This document shows positions 37,320 through 47,108 of a stretch of 64,000 nucleotides of DNA, in pieces. The DNA is from Flammeovirga pectinis (GTDB taxonomy: Bacteria > Bacteroidota > Bacteroidia > Cytophagales > Flammeovirgaceae). The stretch's first letter is position 1. Each line of letters opens with the position of its first letter. The stretch spans positions 186,001 to 250,000 of the forward strand of contig NZ_CP034562.1 of assembly GCF_003970675.1 (NCBI RefSeq). Reading direction: 5' to 3'. The notes beneath the pieces were generated by a model that was not told the origin of the DNA, did not search any database, and was given only the letters and a program-made list of their open reading frames with translations. The position numbers and the translations under genes are program-made.

Positions 37320-38111
37320 ATGAACAAAGAAATAGTTAGAACTAAAGAAGCAAACACCGTCTATAACAGAAGAACATTAGATAGTGATTATAGAACGCTA
37401 AAATCGATATTAAAACCAGGCATGAAAGTGTTGGATATTGGCTGTGGTACTGGTGCAATTTCTAGAGATATTGCAGAATTTATTGGTAATAATGGTCATG
37501 TGATAGGAATAGATAGAACAGCATCAGCAATAGAGAATGGCAAACAAGTTTATGGAGATGTGCCTAATTTGACATTAAAAGCAGTTGATTTATTTGACTT
37601 TTATTCAGATGAAAAGTTTGATTTAATTGTTGGTGCAAGAGTTTTACAATGGTTAAGTACTCCCAAAGAAGCTTTAGTGAAGATCAAAAGTTTATTAAAA
37701 GATGGAGGGCAAGTTTCTATTTTAGATTATAACCATAATCGTTTAGAGTGGGTTCCTCAACCACCAATTTCTATGCAACGTTTCTATAAAGCATTTTTAT
37801 TATGGAGAAAAGAAGCAGGAATGAATAATGCTATAGGTTCTGATTTGCCTCATTTATTAGAAGAAGTCGGATTTAAAAATGTACATTCTATCAATGCACA
37901 AGAAGATTATACAAGAAATAGAAGTGATTTTGAAGACCGTTTAAATATATGGTCTCATGTTGCAGATCTTAAGCAAATAATAGAGGAGGGGTACTTTTCC
38001 GAAAAGGATAGAATTAAAGCAAAAGAAACGTATGAAGAATGGGTAAAAACTGCTGCCGTATCTATGTCTATGAAATTATTTGATGTTCGAGGTACATTCA
38101 CTTCAAAATAG
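37320..38111 (+). CDS. Class I SAM-dependent methyltransferase
   Basis: A 263-residue methyltransferase from the ATG at 37320 (MNKEIVRTKEANTVYN). Motif I KVLDIGCGTGAISRDIA (about 36-52) binds S-adenosylmethionine; VIGIDRTASAI is motif II; FDLIVGARVLQWLSTP is the post-I region, and GGQVSILDYN follows. It most resembles the UbiE/SmtA-like type 11/25 small-molecule methyltransferases; the substrate is unknown. It is cytoplasmic, monocistronic, with a terminator after it. Confidence 0.9.
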   Translation: MNKEIVRTKEANTVYNRRTLDSDYRTLKSILKPGMKVLDIGCGTGAISRDIAEFIGNNGHVIGIDRTASAIENGKQVYGDVPNLTLKAVDLFDFYSDEKFDLIVGARVLQWLSTPKEALVKIKSLLKDGGQVSILDYNHNRLEWVPQPPISMQRFYKAFLLWRKEAGMNNAIGSDLPHLLEEVGFKNVHSINAQEDYTRNRSDFEDRLNIWSHVADLKQIIEEGYFSEKDRIKAKETYEEWVKTAAVSMSMKLFDVRGTFTSK

Positions 38112-38884
38112 AAGTTTACATGTTTTAAAATTATGGTATGATTTTAAAAAAAGTGCTCTATTTATTTGTAATAGAGCACTCTTGCTTTATGTAATTCTCG
38201 CTATTTAAGAATTTGATTTAGAAATTAATTTTTGTTTTCAAGTTTCCTTATCATCAATTGTACACTATTAATAAAGCAACTTTTATAGTTTCTCTATAAG
38301 TGAATATACATGTTTGTATTATTGTGGATTAAAGATGTTTTAATTTGCTTTTTGTTATTAATTTCACTGTTAATCTTAAATGTAATTATTTGATTATTAG
38401 TCTTTAATTCTTAATCTACAAGGCTAATAACAATATGTGCCATTTAGAAATGTTCACACTTTTATAGTTTTTATTTCTTCTATATTTAACCGTCTAGACA
38501 ACTATTTAATCAATTACAAGCAGCTAAAATGAAATCTATTATTAATGCTCTTTTAGTTTAAAAGACTAATTAAAATTTGATCTTAGATGAATTTAAAATC
38601 TCTTGTAAGCTATTACCAACTTCTTCTTAATTACTTAAAATGAGAAACCTTTAAAACAAAAACGGAAGACTATCTATTTAACTAAAATCTCTTAGAAAAC
38701 CAGCAATAAATATTTTGTATTACTATAGTTTGCTTTTTTCTAGAAAAGCATTCTTTAGGATTTAATAGAATAGGTTTTCTAGTGTGATTTTTTTAGAAGG
38801 TTGACCACAAAAAAGAGTATTTCTTTTATAAAAAGAATACGACTTACTGTATAATTATTAAACTTAATAACTACAATTTTATTT
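38112..38884. other. Long AT-rich intergenic region
   Basis: These 773 bp hold the methyltransferase terminator at the left end. The rest is AT-rich with many stops; I found no gene or RNA that I can name. The lipoprotein promoter should be at the right end. Confidence 0.5.
38152..38180 (+). terminator. Terminator after methyltransferase gene
   Basis: AGTGCTCTATT / AATAGAGCACT stem with a 7-nt loop. An A run precedes it, but only CTTGCTTT follows, so termination on the plus strand is moderate. Confidence 0.7.
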
Positions 38885-39436
38885 ATGAAAACCTTAATTC
38901 CAGCACTATCAATTATTCTACTTCTTTGTATACATTCTTGTAACATTATCGAAGAGTCTAGCTTAAATCCAATTAAAGAAACAACAGCAAATGAAATTCA
39001 AGTAACTACTTTTAATTCATCACCATTGTCAGAACCTCCAGTGATGGAGTATACAACAAGGTTTCAGAATAAAATTAAGGCCACTGATGATTTTAACAAT
39101 ATTAAAGTCAGCTATGTATATCAGCTAGAGGGAGCCCCATATTTAATGCTACCTCGTTTTGTAGAAAACTTAAGAGTCTACGTTAGGTATCGTAATGGTA
39201 ATGAAAGTACTTATGTTCCAGGAATGAATTCTTGGTTTAACGAAAGTACCTTAATTTGTGACTTATTAGTTGATAATAGCGATGATTCTATTGTAAGAGT
39301 TGATATAGTTTTCGACTTATGGAATTTAGATTGGTATTATACCTGTTTATGCTTTTTAGATCCAGTTTTTAATGATTCTACAGCACCAACACTAAAAGAA
39401 TCAAATGTTCGGTTAACGCTAAAAAACATTGATTAG
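38885..39436 (+). CDS. Lipoprotein of unknown function (183 aa)
   Basis: A 183-residue predicted lipoprotein: MKTLIPALSIILLLCIHSC with Cys 19 as lipid anchor. The mature part has alternating beta-like segments (VRYRNGNESTYVPGMNSWF, LICDLLVDNSDDSIVRVDIVF) and two Cys near the end (TCLCF). I recognise no family. It is separated by 773 bp from the gene upstream and is convergent with the gene at 39547, sharing a hairpin with it. Confidence 0.78.
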   Translation: MKTLIPALSIILLLCIHSCNIIEESSLNPIKETTANEIQVTTFNSSPLSEPPVMEYTTRFQNKIKATDDFNNIKVSYVYQLEGAPYLMLPRFVENLRVYVRYRNGNESTYVPGMNSWFNESTLICDLLVDNSDDSIVRVDIVFDLWNLDWYYTCLCFLDPVFNDSTAPTLKESNVRLTLKNID

Positions 39437-39456
39437 TAACTGTGCATAAAGTATAG

Positions 39457-39533
39457 TATAAAAGGAATCAAAAAGTATCATTTTTTTTGAAATTTGACTC
39501 TCAAGAGATTTGATAATTTTTGATTCCTTTATA
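39457..39533. terminator. Long imperfect hairpin between convergent genes
   Basis: Outer arms TATAAAAGGAATCAAAAA and TTTTTGATTCCTTTATA pair around inner sequence with its own TATCA/TGATA match. The position between two convergent stop codons suits a bidirectional terminator. Confidence 0.65.
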
Positions 39534-39546
39534 CAAATAGTAAGTA

Positions 39547-39996
39547 CTAATACTCACTTACTTCTATAGCCAATTGATTTCCATTTTCGGCAGCTTTTTT
39601 ATCTAAATGGGTACCGTAGGCAATTCCTAAACAAAGTCCAAGACTTAATCCAACACCTATATTAATCGAGTCGGTAAGTGTGCCAATAACAACGCCCCCC
39701 ATCATTCCAACAGCTAACCAACGATTACGGTAATAGTTTTTACCCGTGTAGCTAAACTTAGTTTCTAGGTGGCTAATTAAAGTAGAATAGGTGCGTTTTA
39801 ATAATTTAATGAGTGCTTTATCGTCTCCATCAAATGAATTGATACTATCTACTTGTTCGTTTATAGAAGTGATCTCACTTTCAGGTAACTCTTTTTGAGT
39901 AATGGCTGTAAGTAAATTCTCTATTTTAGAATACTGAGAAAGTAATTTTTTATTTCCTTCTGTAGTAGCTCTTTTCTGAATTTTGGTAATGCTCAT
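39547..39996 (-). CDS. Small membrane protein with glycine-rich hydrophobic hairpin
   Basis: A 149-residue protein: a mostly helical, charged N-terminal region (1-90) without signal peptide, then two short hydrophobic Gly-rich segments (about 93-110 GMMGGVVIGTLTD and 113-130 GVGLSLGLCLGIAYG) that resemble a glycine-zipper membrane hairpin. It ends with a charged tail. No family is recognised. It lies 82 nt downstream of the HD-domain gene on the same strand and may be co-transcribed. Confidence 0.75.
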   Translation of the reverse strand: MSITKIQKRATTEGNKKLLSQYSKIENLLTAITQKELPESEITSINEQVDSINSFDGDDKALIKLLKRTYSTLISHLETKFSYTGKNYYRNRWLAVGMMGGVVIGTLTDSINIGVGLSLGLCLGIAYGTHLDKKAAENGNQLAIEVSEY

Positions 39997-40078
39997 TTTA
40001 TTTAACTTTTGGTGTTCATTGTTATTAGTAACCTGAAAGTCAATTTTATTACACCTAATTTCTATTTTTTTTTAAAAA

Positions 40079-40738
40079 TTATAGCTTGCCTTCCCATTCT
40101 CCATAAAATTGTTCAAGAAAACCTTCCATATATTGATGTCGTTTTGCAGCAATTTTTTTAGCAGTTTCTGTATGCATTCTATCTTTTAAAAGAAGGAGTT
40201 TTTCGTAGAAATGAGCTACCGTAGACGATTCACTTTTATGGTAACTATCAAAATCTGTATGCATTTCATATACCTCTTTAGGGTCATAAAGAGAACGGTG
40301 TTTACTACCGCCATAAGCAAAAGCCCTTGCTATACCAATGGCACCAATAGCATCTAATCTATCAGCATCTTGTACAACTTGCCCTTCTATAGAGGGCATT
40401 TCGTCTTTCACATTTGCCCCTTTAAAAGAAACTCTTTTTACAATATCAGCCACTTGTTCGATTGTATCTTTATCAGCACCAGCTTGTTCAAGCCAAGTTT
40501 TTGTTTGTCTGCTACCTTCTAGTAAATCTCCATTATAGAATTTATGGTCGGCAATATCATGTAGAAGTGCAGAGAGTGAAACAATATAAGCGTTACAGTT
40601 CTCAGTTTTAGCAATTTGCTCTGCAGATTTCCAAACACGATAAATGTGGTGCCAATCATGGCCTGTACCTTCACCTGCAAACTTTTCTTCTATAAATTTG
40701 GCTGTTTTATTAATTATTTCTTGCTGAGATGGATTCAT
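40079..40738 (-). CDS. HD-domain phosphohydrolase (YedJ-like)
   Basis: A 219-residue metal-dependent phosphohydrolase. The HD ligand set is visible: GHDWHHIYRVWK (first His), LSALLHDIADHKF (His-Asp pair, about residue 60) and QDADRLDAIGAIGIARAF (second Asp, about 133). The latter, with YGGSKHRSLYDP, is typical of the YedJ/PF01966 subgroup of bacterial HD hydrolases. The substrate is unknown. It is cytoplasmic and divergent from tpx with 82 nt between. Confidence 0.9.
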   Translation of the reverse strand: MNPSQQEIINKTAKFIEEKFAGEGTGHDWHHIYRVWKSAEQIAKTENCNAYIVSLSALLHDIADHKFYNGDLLEGSRQTKTWLEQAGADKDTIEQVADIVKRVSFKGANVKDEMPSIEGQVVQDADRLDAIGAIGIARAFAYGGSKHRSLYDPKEVYEMHTDFDSYHKSESSTVAHFYEKLLLLKDRMHTETAKKIAAKRHQYMEGFLEQFYGEWEGKL

Positions 40739-40820
40739 ATTAATTGTATCTATTAACTTGTGATTAGGTCTAGTATTCTAGGCGAATTTATAAAACTATC
40801 ATTAAACTCTTCCAAATCAA

Positions 40821-41318
40821 ATGGCAGAAATTACATTAAAGGGGAACGCTATCCAAACTATTGGTGAATTGCCAGCAATAGGTTCTCAAGCACCAGACTT
40901 TACACTAGTAAAAGCAGACCTTTCAGAAGTATCATTATCTGATTTAAAAGGTAAAAAAGTAATCTTAAACATTTTTCCAAGTGTAGATACAGGTACTTGT
41001 GCTATGTCTACTCGTACTTTTAATGCAAAAGCATCAGATTTAGAAAATACTGTTGTTGTTTGTGTATCTAAAGATTTACCATTTGCATTTGGTAGATTCT
41101 GTGGCGCTGAAGGTTTAGATGCAGTTATTACTGGTTCTGCTTTTAAAAGCACATCTTTTGAAGATGCTTACGGTTTAAAAATCACTACAGGTCCTTTAGC
41201 AGGTTTATGCTCTAGATCAGTTGTTGTTTTAGACGAAGAAGGAAAAGTAGTTTACACTGAACAAGTGAAAGAAACTGTTGATGAGCCTAATTATGAAGCA
41301 GCTATTGCAGCCGTATAA
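40821..41318 (+). CDS. tpx: Thiol peroxidase Tpx
   Basis: A 165-residue atypical 2-Cys peroxiredoxin that reduces peroxides using thioredoxin. Peroxidatic Cys 60 is in [16 protein letters not shown] and resolving Cys 94 in [10 protein letters not shown], the Tpx spacing. The N-terminus ([26 protein letters not shown]) and length are standard. It is monocistronic with a strong terminator. Cytoplasmic, as there is no signal peptide. Confidence 0.97.
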   Translation: MAEITLKGNAIQTIGELPAIGSQAPDFTLVKADLSEVSLSDLKGKKVILNIFPSVDTGTCAMSTRTFNAKASDLENTVVVCVSKDLPFAFGRFCGAEGLDAVITGSAFKSTSFEDAYGLKITTGPLAGLCSRSVVVLDEEGKVVYTEQVKETVDEPNYEAAIAAV

Positions 41319-41341
41319 TTAAAGCATCCTTAGGATAAAAG

Positions 41342-41385
41342 AAAAAGGCCTCACATATTTTAATGTATGTGAGGCCTTTTTGTGT
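41342..41385. terminator. Bidirectional terminator after tpx
   Basis: AAAAAGGCCTCACATA and its complement TATGTGAGGCCTTTTT form a long stem with T runs on either strand. Confidence 0.92.
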
Positions 41386-41390
41386 AGTTA

Positions 41391-41445
41391 AAAATAAACC
41401 CTGCCACTATTTGAGAGAGCTTGTGTGTACAGGGTTTATTTTTTT
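41391..41445 (-). terminator. Terminator after beta-barrel-like gene
   Basis: AAATAAACCCTG / CAGGGTTTATTT arms around a 27-nt loop, A/T runs on both sides. It lies about 60 nt from the stop codon of the minus-strand gene at 41504. Confidence 0.7.
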
Positions 41446-41503
41446 GTATTACTAAGTTAAATCAAATTAACACAAATTAAAAATTATTCTTAAAATATAT
41501 TAA

Positions 41504-42322
41504 TTACCTCTTCGAAGGAAGCATTACATAAAATTTAACTTGTACTTGCATTTTCTGATCTTGCATAACATCAGGTCTTACAGCATTGTAGTAAGCACTA
41601 ACGGCAATATTAAAAATAGCTTTTTTAGTTTTTATAATTTGAGATACACCAATTCCTACTGGAATTAACCACTTTTGATCTCCTTCAAAACCCTCATTTT
41701 TCATCAGTAAAGGAGAAGTATTAATACCTGTGCCAGATTTAAAAGAGTAGTTAAAGATGTATTGCATTGTTGTTACATCCATTTTTGCTCCTCCTACGCC
41801 CCATGTTGGAGAATAAGAAGCAACTGCTAAGAAACCCTTATTTTTATAAGTAGCCCCTACATTGATACCTACATTCCAACTGTCGTCACTAGGTGATTTT
41901 AAATCTCCATAAGTATTAGAATTAAACATAACAGCAGGTCCTAAAGAGGGGGCAAATATTCCATTACCAACTTTAAATGGTTTCATAGGAGTAAAATTTG
42001 CTGAATATTGAATGTTACCTAAAGAAGTTTCAGATACACTACCATCAGAAGATCTGCGTGTATCAATTGGTATCATAGCAAAGTTTATTAATTTAATTTT
42101 CTTAGAAATATTTACAGGAATTGCAGGTTCAATGTATAGTGTATTTGTGTTTGGAGTACCTAAAGAGGCATTATTCATAAATATAAATTTGTAAATTTTT
42201 GCTGTTGGATTTAATGCCTCAACAGACATTTCTTGTTTAGAGTTATTGGTAGTTGGGGTACTTTGTGCAAAAGTAAAAAAGGAAATAAGCAATGCCGAAA
42301 TAACTAATAATGATTTTTTCAT
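41504..42322 (-). CDS. Predicted outer-membrane beta-barrel protein, function unknown
   Basis: A 272-residue protein from the ATG at 42322 (MKKSLLVISALLISFFTFAQ), giving a clean signal peptide; an upstream in-frame ATG would disrupt it. The mature part has many alternating strands (GNIQYSANFTPMKPF, WNVGINVGATYKNKGFLAVASYSP, TMQYIFNYSFKSG, FNIAVSAYYNAV) and ends in a strand KFYVMLPSKR, as in transporter-like or phenol-degradation MetA-like barrels. The family call is by pattern only. It is divergent from the AraC gene at 42600. Confidence 0.8.
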   Translation of the reverse strand: MKKSLLVISALLISFFTFAQSTPTTNNSKQEMSVEALNPTAKIYKFIFMNNASLGTPNTNTLYIEPAIPVNISKKIKLINFAMIPIDTRRSSDGSVSETSLGNIQYSANFTPMKPFKVGNGIFAPSLGPAVMFNSNTYGDLKSPSDDSWNVGINVGATYKNKGFLAVASYSPTWGVGGAKMDVTTMQYIFNYSFKSGTGINTSPLLMKNEGFEGDQKWLIPVGIGVSQIIKTKKAIFNIAVSAYYNAVRPDVMQDQKMQVQVKFYVMLPSKR

Positions 42323-42599
42323 TTTATTTTTTTTGAATAGAAAGATTATGACAACCAAAAAATTAAATCGTTTCCAATAATTAATTGATGATACAAATGT
42401 AATATCATTCTATTTGTTAGAGTTGAAACAAAATAAATTTCACTTGTAATATCCTATAAGTTTTAATTCTATTATTAGCTTTTTAAGTGATTATTTGAAG
42501 TTTATTTGTAATATTTTTGTTATTTATTTTACAATTAAATTGTGTGTTTTGTATCTTAATTATTTGATTTTTTTAGTTTGTATGTAAACAATTGTAGAG

Positions 42600-43586
42600 A
42601 TGTTTAAAATTAGTACCTTTAAAGAGTATACAATAGCTCTTATAGAAATATATGGAGGGGTAGAGGTATCAGATACAACTATTGAAATAGATAATAAAAG
42701 ATGTATAGGGGTAATTAAGAAGGTAGAACTAGAGGTAGGCCTTGCTTGTGTTTTACAGCGTTATGAAATAAAAGAGAACATAAAATTAGAATTAGACTAT
42801 CGATCACTAAAAGATTACGATTATATATTTGGTGTTTTTACTACAGGAGATTTGATCAAACTTAAAGAAACAGATCAAGAGCAATCAGTAACTAGCAATA
42901 GAAGAAATTATGGTATTTATACATCCTCTAATCATATTCAAATTGATGGTAATTTAAATAAAGGTGTAGATAACCTTGTGGTTATATTTTTTGTTACAAA
43001 GGAATTTATTTCTACAAAACTATCAAAAGATGCATCTAAAAAACTCTTTAGTTCAGATAAGTTTTATCATTATTTTGATGATATCAAAGAGTTGGATTTC
43101 TATAATTATATTTTGAAAAAAAGTTTAAAAAAGAATTATCACCTATTAGATAAGAATTTATATTTCCAATTGGGAGCACTCTTCTATTTAATTTTAGAGG
43201 AGATTGAATCGTTTAATTTAAACACAAAAATAAATTTTGTGAAAGCGAATATTAGTGATTATGAACGTACAATACTTTTTGAGATAAAAAGAGATATACT
43301 AAAAGATTTATCAGAAAAACCTTCTGTAGAAAAAATCTGTAAAAAAGTTGGTATCCATTTAAATAAATTGGAATTAATGTTTCAATCTATTTTTGGCTAT
43401 ACCATCTATAATTACTATCAATATAAGCGTTTAAAGGCTGCAGCTTTAGAAATAGAGTTGCAAAAATCTACCATAAAAGAAATAGCGTATGATTATGGTT
43501 TTACAGACATGGCACATTTTTCCAATAGCTTTAAAAAGCAGTTTGGAGTACCTCCTTCTAAATATAAGTCTACTTCTTTCTCTTAA
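42600..43586 (+). CDS. AraC-family transcriptional regulator
   Basis: A 328-residue regulator. The N-terminal half (1-225) is a beta-rich sensor-like region with no clear motif. The C-terminal AraC domain (about 232-325) has KPSVEKICKKVGIHLNKLELMF as first helix-turn-helix and TIKEIAYDYGFTDMAHFSNSFK as second, then KQFGVPPSKYK. It is divergent from the beta-barrel-like gene, a possible target. Its stop codon directly abuts that of the convergent CorC-like gene. Confidence 0.92.
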   Translation: MFKISTFKEYTIALIEIYGGVEVSDTTIEIDNKRCIGVIKKVELEVGLACVLQRYEIKENIKLELDYRSLKDYDYIFGVFTTGDLIKLKETDQEQSVTSNRRNYGIYTSSNHIQIDGNLNKGVDNLVVIFFVTKEFISTKLSKDASKKLFSSDKFYHYFDDIKELDFYNYILKKSLKKNYHLLDKNLYFQLGALFYLILEEIESFNLNTKINFVKANISDYERTILFEIKRDILKDLSEKPSVEKICKKVGIHLNKLELMFQSIFGYTIYNYYQYKRLKAAALEIELQKSTIKEIAYDYGFTDMAHFSNSFKKQFGVPPSKYKSTSFS

Positions 43587-44894
43587 TTAATCTTCTTCTG
43601 GAATGGGGAAATGAACTCTTACCATATCAATTCGTGCACCATCCATTGTTACAATATTAAAGATGTAGCCGTCGATATCAATTTCTTCATCAATGCTAGG
43701 AATGTTCCTGTGATGGTACAATATATACCCCCCAAGAGTATCGTATTCACCTTCTTCTTCTATATTCCAACCGTATTTTTCGTTTAGTAAATCAATTTCA
43801 TGACGAGCAGTTAGCAAGAAAGTGTTTTCATCCTCTTTAAAGAAAGGTAAATCTTCTTCGTCATGCTCATCTTCAATTTCACCAACTATTTCTTCGGTAA
43901 TATCTTCTAAAGTAGCAATACCTGCTGTACCTCCATATTCGTCAATAATACAGACCATACTTTTTTGTTCTGCCATCATAAATGCCATCATTTCATCTGC
44001 TGCAGCGGTTTCTGGTTTAGAGGGCATTTCATGAATAATATCTTCTATTTTCTGTGGCTTCTTAAAAAGTTGTCTAGCATGGCAATAGCCAATAATATTA
44101 TCTAGATCATCACTATATATTGGTATTTTAGAATGTCCGCTTTCAATAAATAGCTTTTTGAGAGCATCAATATCTTCTTCAATATCTAAAGCAACAATTT
44201 CCTTTCTAGGGATCATTACATCTCTTGCTCTCACTTCTTTAAATTCAAGAGCATTTTCAAAGAATTTTTTATCAATACTTTCTGCTTCAGTATCATCATC
44301 ATCTTGGGTAGCAATATCAATTTCTTGTATGTACTGTCCTAAGTCGGTGAGGTTAAAGGGGGTTTCTTCTTCTTCACTCTTAATACCCATTAAATATCTA
44401 ATGGTAAACTGAGAGAGTTTTTCTACAACCCACGTAATTGGATACATAACAATGTAGATTACGTTCATTGGTGGGGCTGCAATGTTTAGAAATACATCTG
44501 GATTGAGCATTGTTAAACTTTTTGGGAGAAACTCTGCTGTAATTAAAACAACTACTGTAGATAATATAGTTTGAGAAATTAATACTGAAATTTCTAATGA
44601 ACTACTATCTAATGTTGGAAGCTGTTTTATAAAAAATGCTTGAAGGACTGGGTCCAGAACATTCGATACAAAAATACCATACATTACTAATGCAGAAGTG
44701 TTTCCAATTAGAATGGTGGTAATGAAGGTCGATTTATTTTCAAAAAACTTATTGATTAATCTACCTGTAAAGGAATCCTTTGTTCTTTGTACTTCTATAT
44801 GTAACCTATTTGCTGAAACAAAGGCAATTTCTGTTGCAGAAAAGAAGGCTGAAAATAAAAGGCAAAGTCCTATATAAATTATATTTTCGTTCAT
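43587..44894 (-). CDS. CNNM/CBS/CorC_HlyC-type membrane protein (GldE-like)
   Basis: A 435-residue membrane protein: CNNM transmembrane domain (about 1-190; SATEIAFVSANRLHIE, IGNTSALVMYG), paired CBS domains (about 215-340; ARDVMIPRKEIVALD, HSKIPIYSDDLDNIIGY) and a C-terminal CorC_HlyC domain (about 350-430; YDTLGGYILYHH). The family is proposed to handle Mg2+ or related cations; the gliding protein GldE of Bacteroidetes has the same architecture. Whether this is GldE itself cannot be decided without a tree, so no symbol is given. Divergent from ilvE. Confidence 0.92.
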   Translation of the reverse strand: MNENIIYIGLCLLFSAFFSATEIAFVSANRLHIEVQRTKDSFTGRLINKFFENKSTFITTILIGNTSALVMYGIFVSNVLDPVLQAFFIKQLPTLDSSSLEISVLISQTILSTVVVLITAEFLPKSLTMLNPDVFLNIAAPPMNVIYIVMYPITWVVEKLSQFTIRYLMGIKSEEEETPFNLTDLGQYIQEIDIATQDDDDTEAESIDKKFFENALEFKEVRARDVMIPRKEIVALDIEEDIDALKKLFIESGHSKIPIYSDDLDNIIGYCHARQLFKKPQKIEDIIHEMPSKPETAAADEMMAFMMAEQKSMVCIIDEYGGTAGIATLEDITEEIVGEIEDEHDEEDLPFFKEDENTFLLTARHEIDLLNEKYGWNIEEEGEYDTLGGYILYHHRNIPSIDEEIDIDGYIFNIVTMDGARIDMVRVHFPIPEED

Positions 44895-45032
44895 GTTTTA
44901 CGTTAATTTCTTATCTAAGATCAAAAAAAGTAGGCAACTCTTTCACAAATCTTAAAAAATTTCGTCTCAATAGTACAAATGTATCTATATTTATGACACA
45001 TTTTACATCGCAAAAATTGTTAGGATAAAATT

Positions 45033-46109
45033 ATGAAGGATTTAGCATTAGATATTCGCGTTGAGAAAACGCAAAATTCTCGCTTAAGCGAAGTTGATTT
45101 TAATAATATCCCATTTGGTAAGATTATGGCTGACCACATGTTTGTGGCAGATTACAGCGATGGAAAATGGCATGATTTGAGAGTCGTCCCTTATGGTGAT
45201 TTTCAATTAGGACCAGCAACATCCTCTTTACATTATGGACAAGCAATATTTGAAGGACTGAAAGGTTTTAGAAATGCACAAAATCCAAGTGAGGTTTTAG
45301 TTTTTCGCCCACAAGAAAACGCAAAGAGACTAAATGTTTCTGCTGAGCGAATTTGTATGCCTCAAATTTCAGAAGAAATTTTCATGCAAGGTTTACATGC
45401 TCTTTTAGAAATTGATAGAGATTGGGTTCCAGATACAGAAGATAGTTCTTTATATATTCGCCCGTTTATGTTTGCTACGGATAACTTCCTAGGAATGCGT
45501 CCTTCTGAAACGTATACATTTGCTATAATTACAGCACCGGCTGGTAAATATTATTCAAAGGCATTAAAAGTAAAGGTAGAGAAAGAATTTTCGAGAACTG
45601 CTCCAGGTGGAACAGGGGTCGCAAAAGTAGCTGGAAACTATGCAGCATCTCTTTTACCTGCAAAATTGGCAGCTGAACAAGGGTATGATCAATTACTTTA
45701 TACAGATGCTAAAGAACATAAATATATTGAGGAATCTGGTACTATGAACGTTATGTTTGACATTGACGGTACATTTGTAACAGCACCTACCGTTCCTGTA
45801 GAAGATACGATCTTAAGATCAATTACTCGTTTAACTGTAATAGAATTATTACAAGACATGGGTAAAAAGGTAGAAGAACGTCATATTTCTGTTGAAGAAG
45901 TTATTTCTTCAATTAAGAATGGTAAACTTCGTGGAGCATTCGGTATCGGTACAGCGGTAACAATTGCCCCTTTTGCTACTATTGCAGAAGATGGTGTTGA
46001 TTACGACTTACCAACTGATTATACATTCTCTTTAGAATTGAAAGCTAAATTCCAAGGTATCCAAAAAGGAGAATTGGAAGATACAAAAGGATGGACTTAT
46101 AAGATCTAA
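45033..46109 (+). CDS. ilvE: Branched-chain amino acid aminotransferase
   Basis: A 358-residue PLP enzyme of fold type IV that transaminates Leu, Ile and Val with 2-oxoglutarate. It resembles the long (eukaryote-like) BCAT form: LHYGQAIFEGLKGFR, YIRPFMFATDNFLGM, GGTGVAKVAGNYAAS and YIEESGTMNVMFDI are all family motifs. Length fits. Cytoplasmic. It is divergent from the CorC-like gene and convergent with trmD, with a shared terminator. Confidence 0.95.
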   Translation: MKDLALDIRVEKTQNSRLSEVDFNNIPFGKIMADHMFVADYSDGKWHDLRVVPYGDFQLGPATSSLHYGQAIFEGLKGFRNAQNPSEVLVFRPQENAKRLNVSAERICMPQISEEIFMQGLHALLEIDRDWVPDTEDSSLYIRPFMFATDNFLGMRPSETYTFAIITAPAGKYYSKALKVKVEKEFSRTAPGGTGVAKVAGNYAASLLPAKLAAEQGYDQLLYTDAKEHKYIEESGTMNVMFDIDGTFVTAPTVPVEDTILRSITRLTVIELLQDMGKKVEERHISVEEVISSIKNGKLRGAFGIGTAVTIAPFATIAEDGVDYDLPTDYTFSLELKAKFQGIQKGELEDTKGWTYKI

Positions 46110-46131
46110 TCTTTGCGTAAAGCATTATACT

Positions 46132-46173
46132 AAAAAAGGCAATCTTGAAGTGATCTTCTTGATTGCCTTTTTA
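46132..46173. terminator. Bidirectional terminator between ilvE and trmD
   Basis: AAAAAAGGCAATC / GATTGCCTTTTT stem between the two convergent stop codons. Confidence 0.9.
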
Positions 46174-46182
46174 CTTATATAA

Positions 46183-46914
46183 TTATTTTTTCTTCTTAGT
46201 CTTCGTTTCCTTCACGTCAGGATGAGCTTTTAAATAGTTATCCCATAAATCAGGTCTACGTAGTTGAGTACGTTTTACAGATTCCTCTAAACGCCACTCA
46301 TCAATTTTAGATTCATGGCCAGATAATAGAATGTCAGGAACTTCTTGTCCTTTCCATTCTTTAGGTCTTGTATAAACAGGAGGTGCTAACAAACCATCTT
46401 GGAAAGAATCAGTTAATGCTGATGTCTCATCACCTAGAACTCCTGGTAAAACACGAATTACAGCATCTGCAACAATTGCAGCAGCAAGTTCGCCTCCAGA
46501 TAGTACATAATCTCCAATGCTAATTTCTCTAGTAATTATTTCATCACGTACCCTTTGATCAATCCCTTTGTAATGACCACATAAAATAATAATGTTTTCA
46601 CAAGAAATAGAAAGGTGATTAGCAATTTGTTGATTAAAAACTTCACCATCAGGTGTCATGTAAATTACCTCTTGATAATCTCGTTCCTTTTTTAAATCAT
46701 TAATACAATTAAAAATAGGATCAGCCATTATTACCATACCTGCACCATGTCCATAAGCATAATCATCTATTCTATTGTGCTTATTATTAGCATACTTTCT
46801 TAAGTCATGAACATGAACTTCAGAAAGTGCTTTATCATTTGCTCTCTGTAAAATAGAGTGAGAAAATGGACTATCTAAAAGTTTAGGAACACATGATATG
46901 ATATCTATACGCAT
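46183..46914 (-). CDS. trmD: tRNA (guanine37-N1)-methyltransferase
   Basis: A 243-residue SPOUT methyltransferase that makes m1G37 in t[24 protein letters not shown] start, [14 protein letters not shown] and [13 protein letters not shown] form the SAM-binding trefoil knot, and [15 protein letters not shown] with the YTRP segment completes the signature. A basic tail (KETKTKKKK) is extra. It is not next to rimM or rplS, unlike in Proteobacteria. Divergent from the small lipoprotein gene. Confidence 0.97.
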   Translation of the reverse strand: MRIDIISCVPKLLDSPFSHSILQRANDKALSEVHVHDLRKYANNKHNRIDDYAYGHGAGMVIMADPIFNCINDLKKERDYQEVIYMTPDGEVFNQQIANHLSISCENIIILCGHYKGIDQRVRDEIITREISIGDYVLSGGELAAAIVADAVIRVLPGVLGDETSALTDSFQDGLLAPPVYTRPKEWKGQEVPDILLSGHESKIDEWRLEESVKRTQLRRPDLWDNYLKAHPDVKETKTKKKK

Positions 46915-47005
46915 GATGAACTATTTAATATCTGATTTAATAATTTTATCAATTTTCACAAAGGTACAAACAAAGCCGATATAATCGTTTTCTTCGCCTT
47001 GTAAG

Positions 47006-47044
47006 GTTCACATGTGTTACGATAAGTTTGTAAAACATGTGAAC
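47006..47044. promoter_or_regulatory. Inverted repeat, putative operator in trmD / small lipoprotein promoter region
   Basis: GTTCACATGT (47006-47015) and ACATGTGAAC (47035-47044) are perfect inverted arms with 19 nt between. Each arm contains a near-palindrome (CACATGTG, AACATGTG). TAACTTTA at 47051-47058 is one base from the -7 consensus for the plus-strand gene. Confidence 0.45.
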
Positions 47045-47108
47045 AATTGTTAACTTTAGAGAAGTAGAAGTCACGCTCTACGCTGATTATCAAAAATAAT
47101 ATAACACT

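Noticed and set aside
38530-38562. Tiny frame MKSIINALLV in the long intergenic region before the lipoprotein gene
   Set aside because: Ten codons without supporting signals; expected by chance in AT-rich sequence.
44780-45028. 82-codon plus-strand frame between the CorC-like gene and ilvE
   Set aside because: It is antisense to the start of the CorC-like gene and runs into promoter DNA; the translation is basic and unpatterned.
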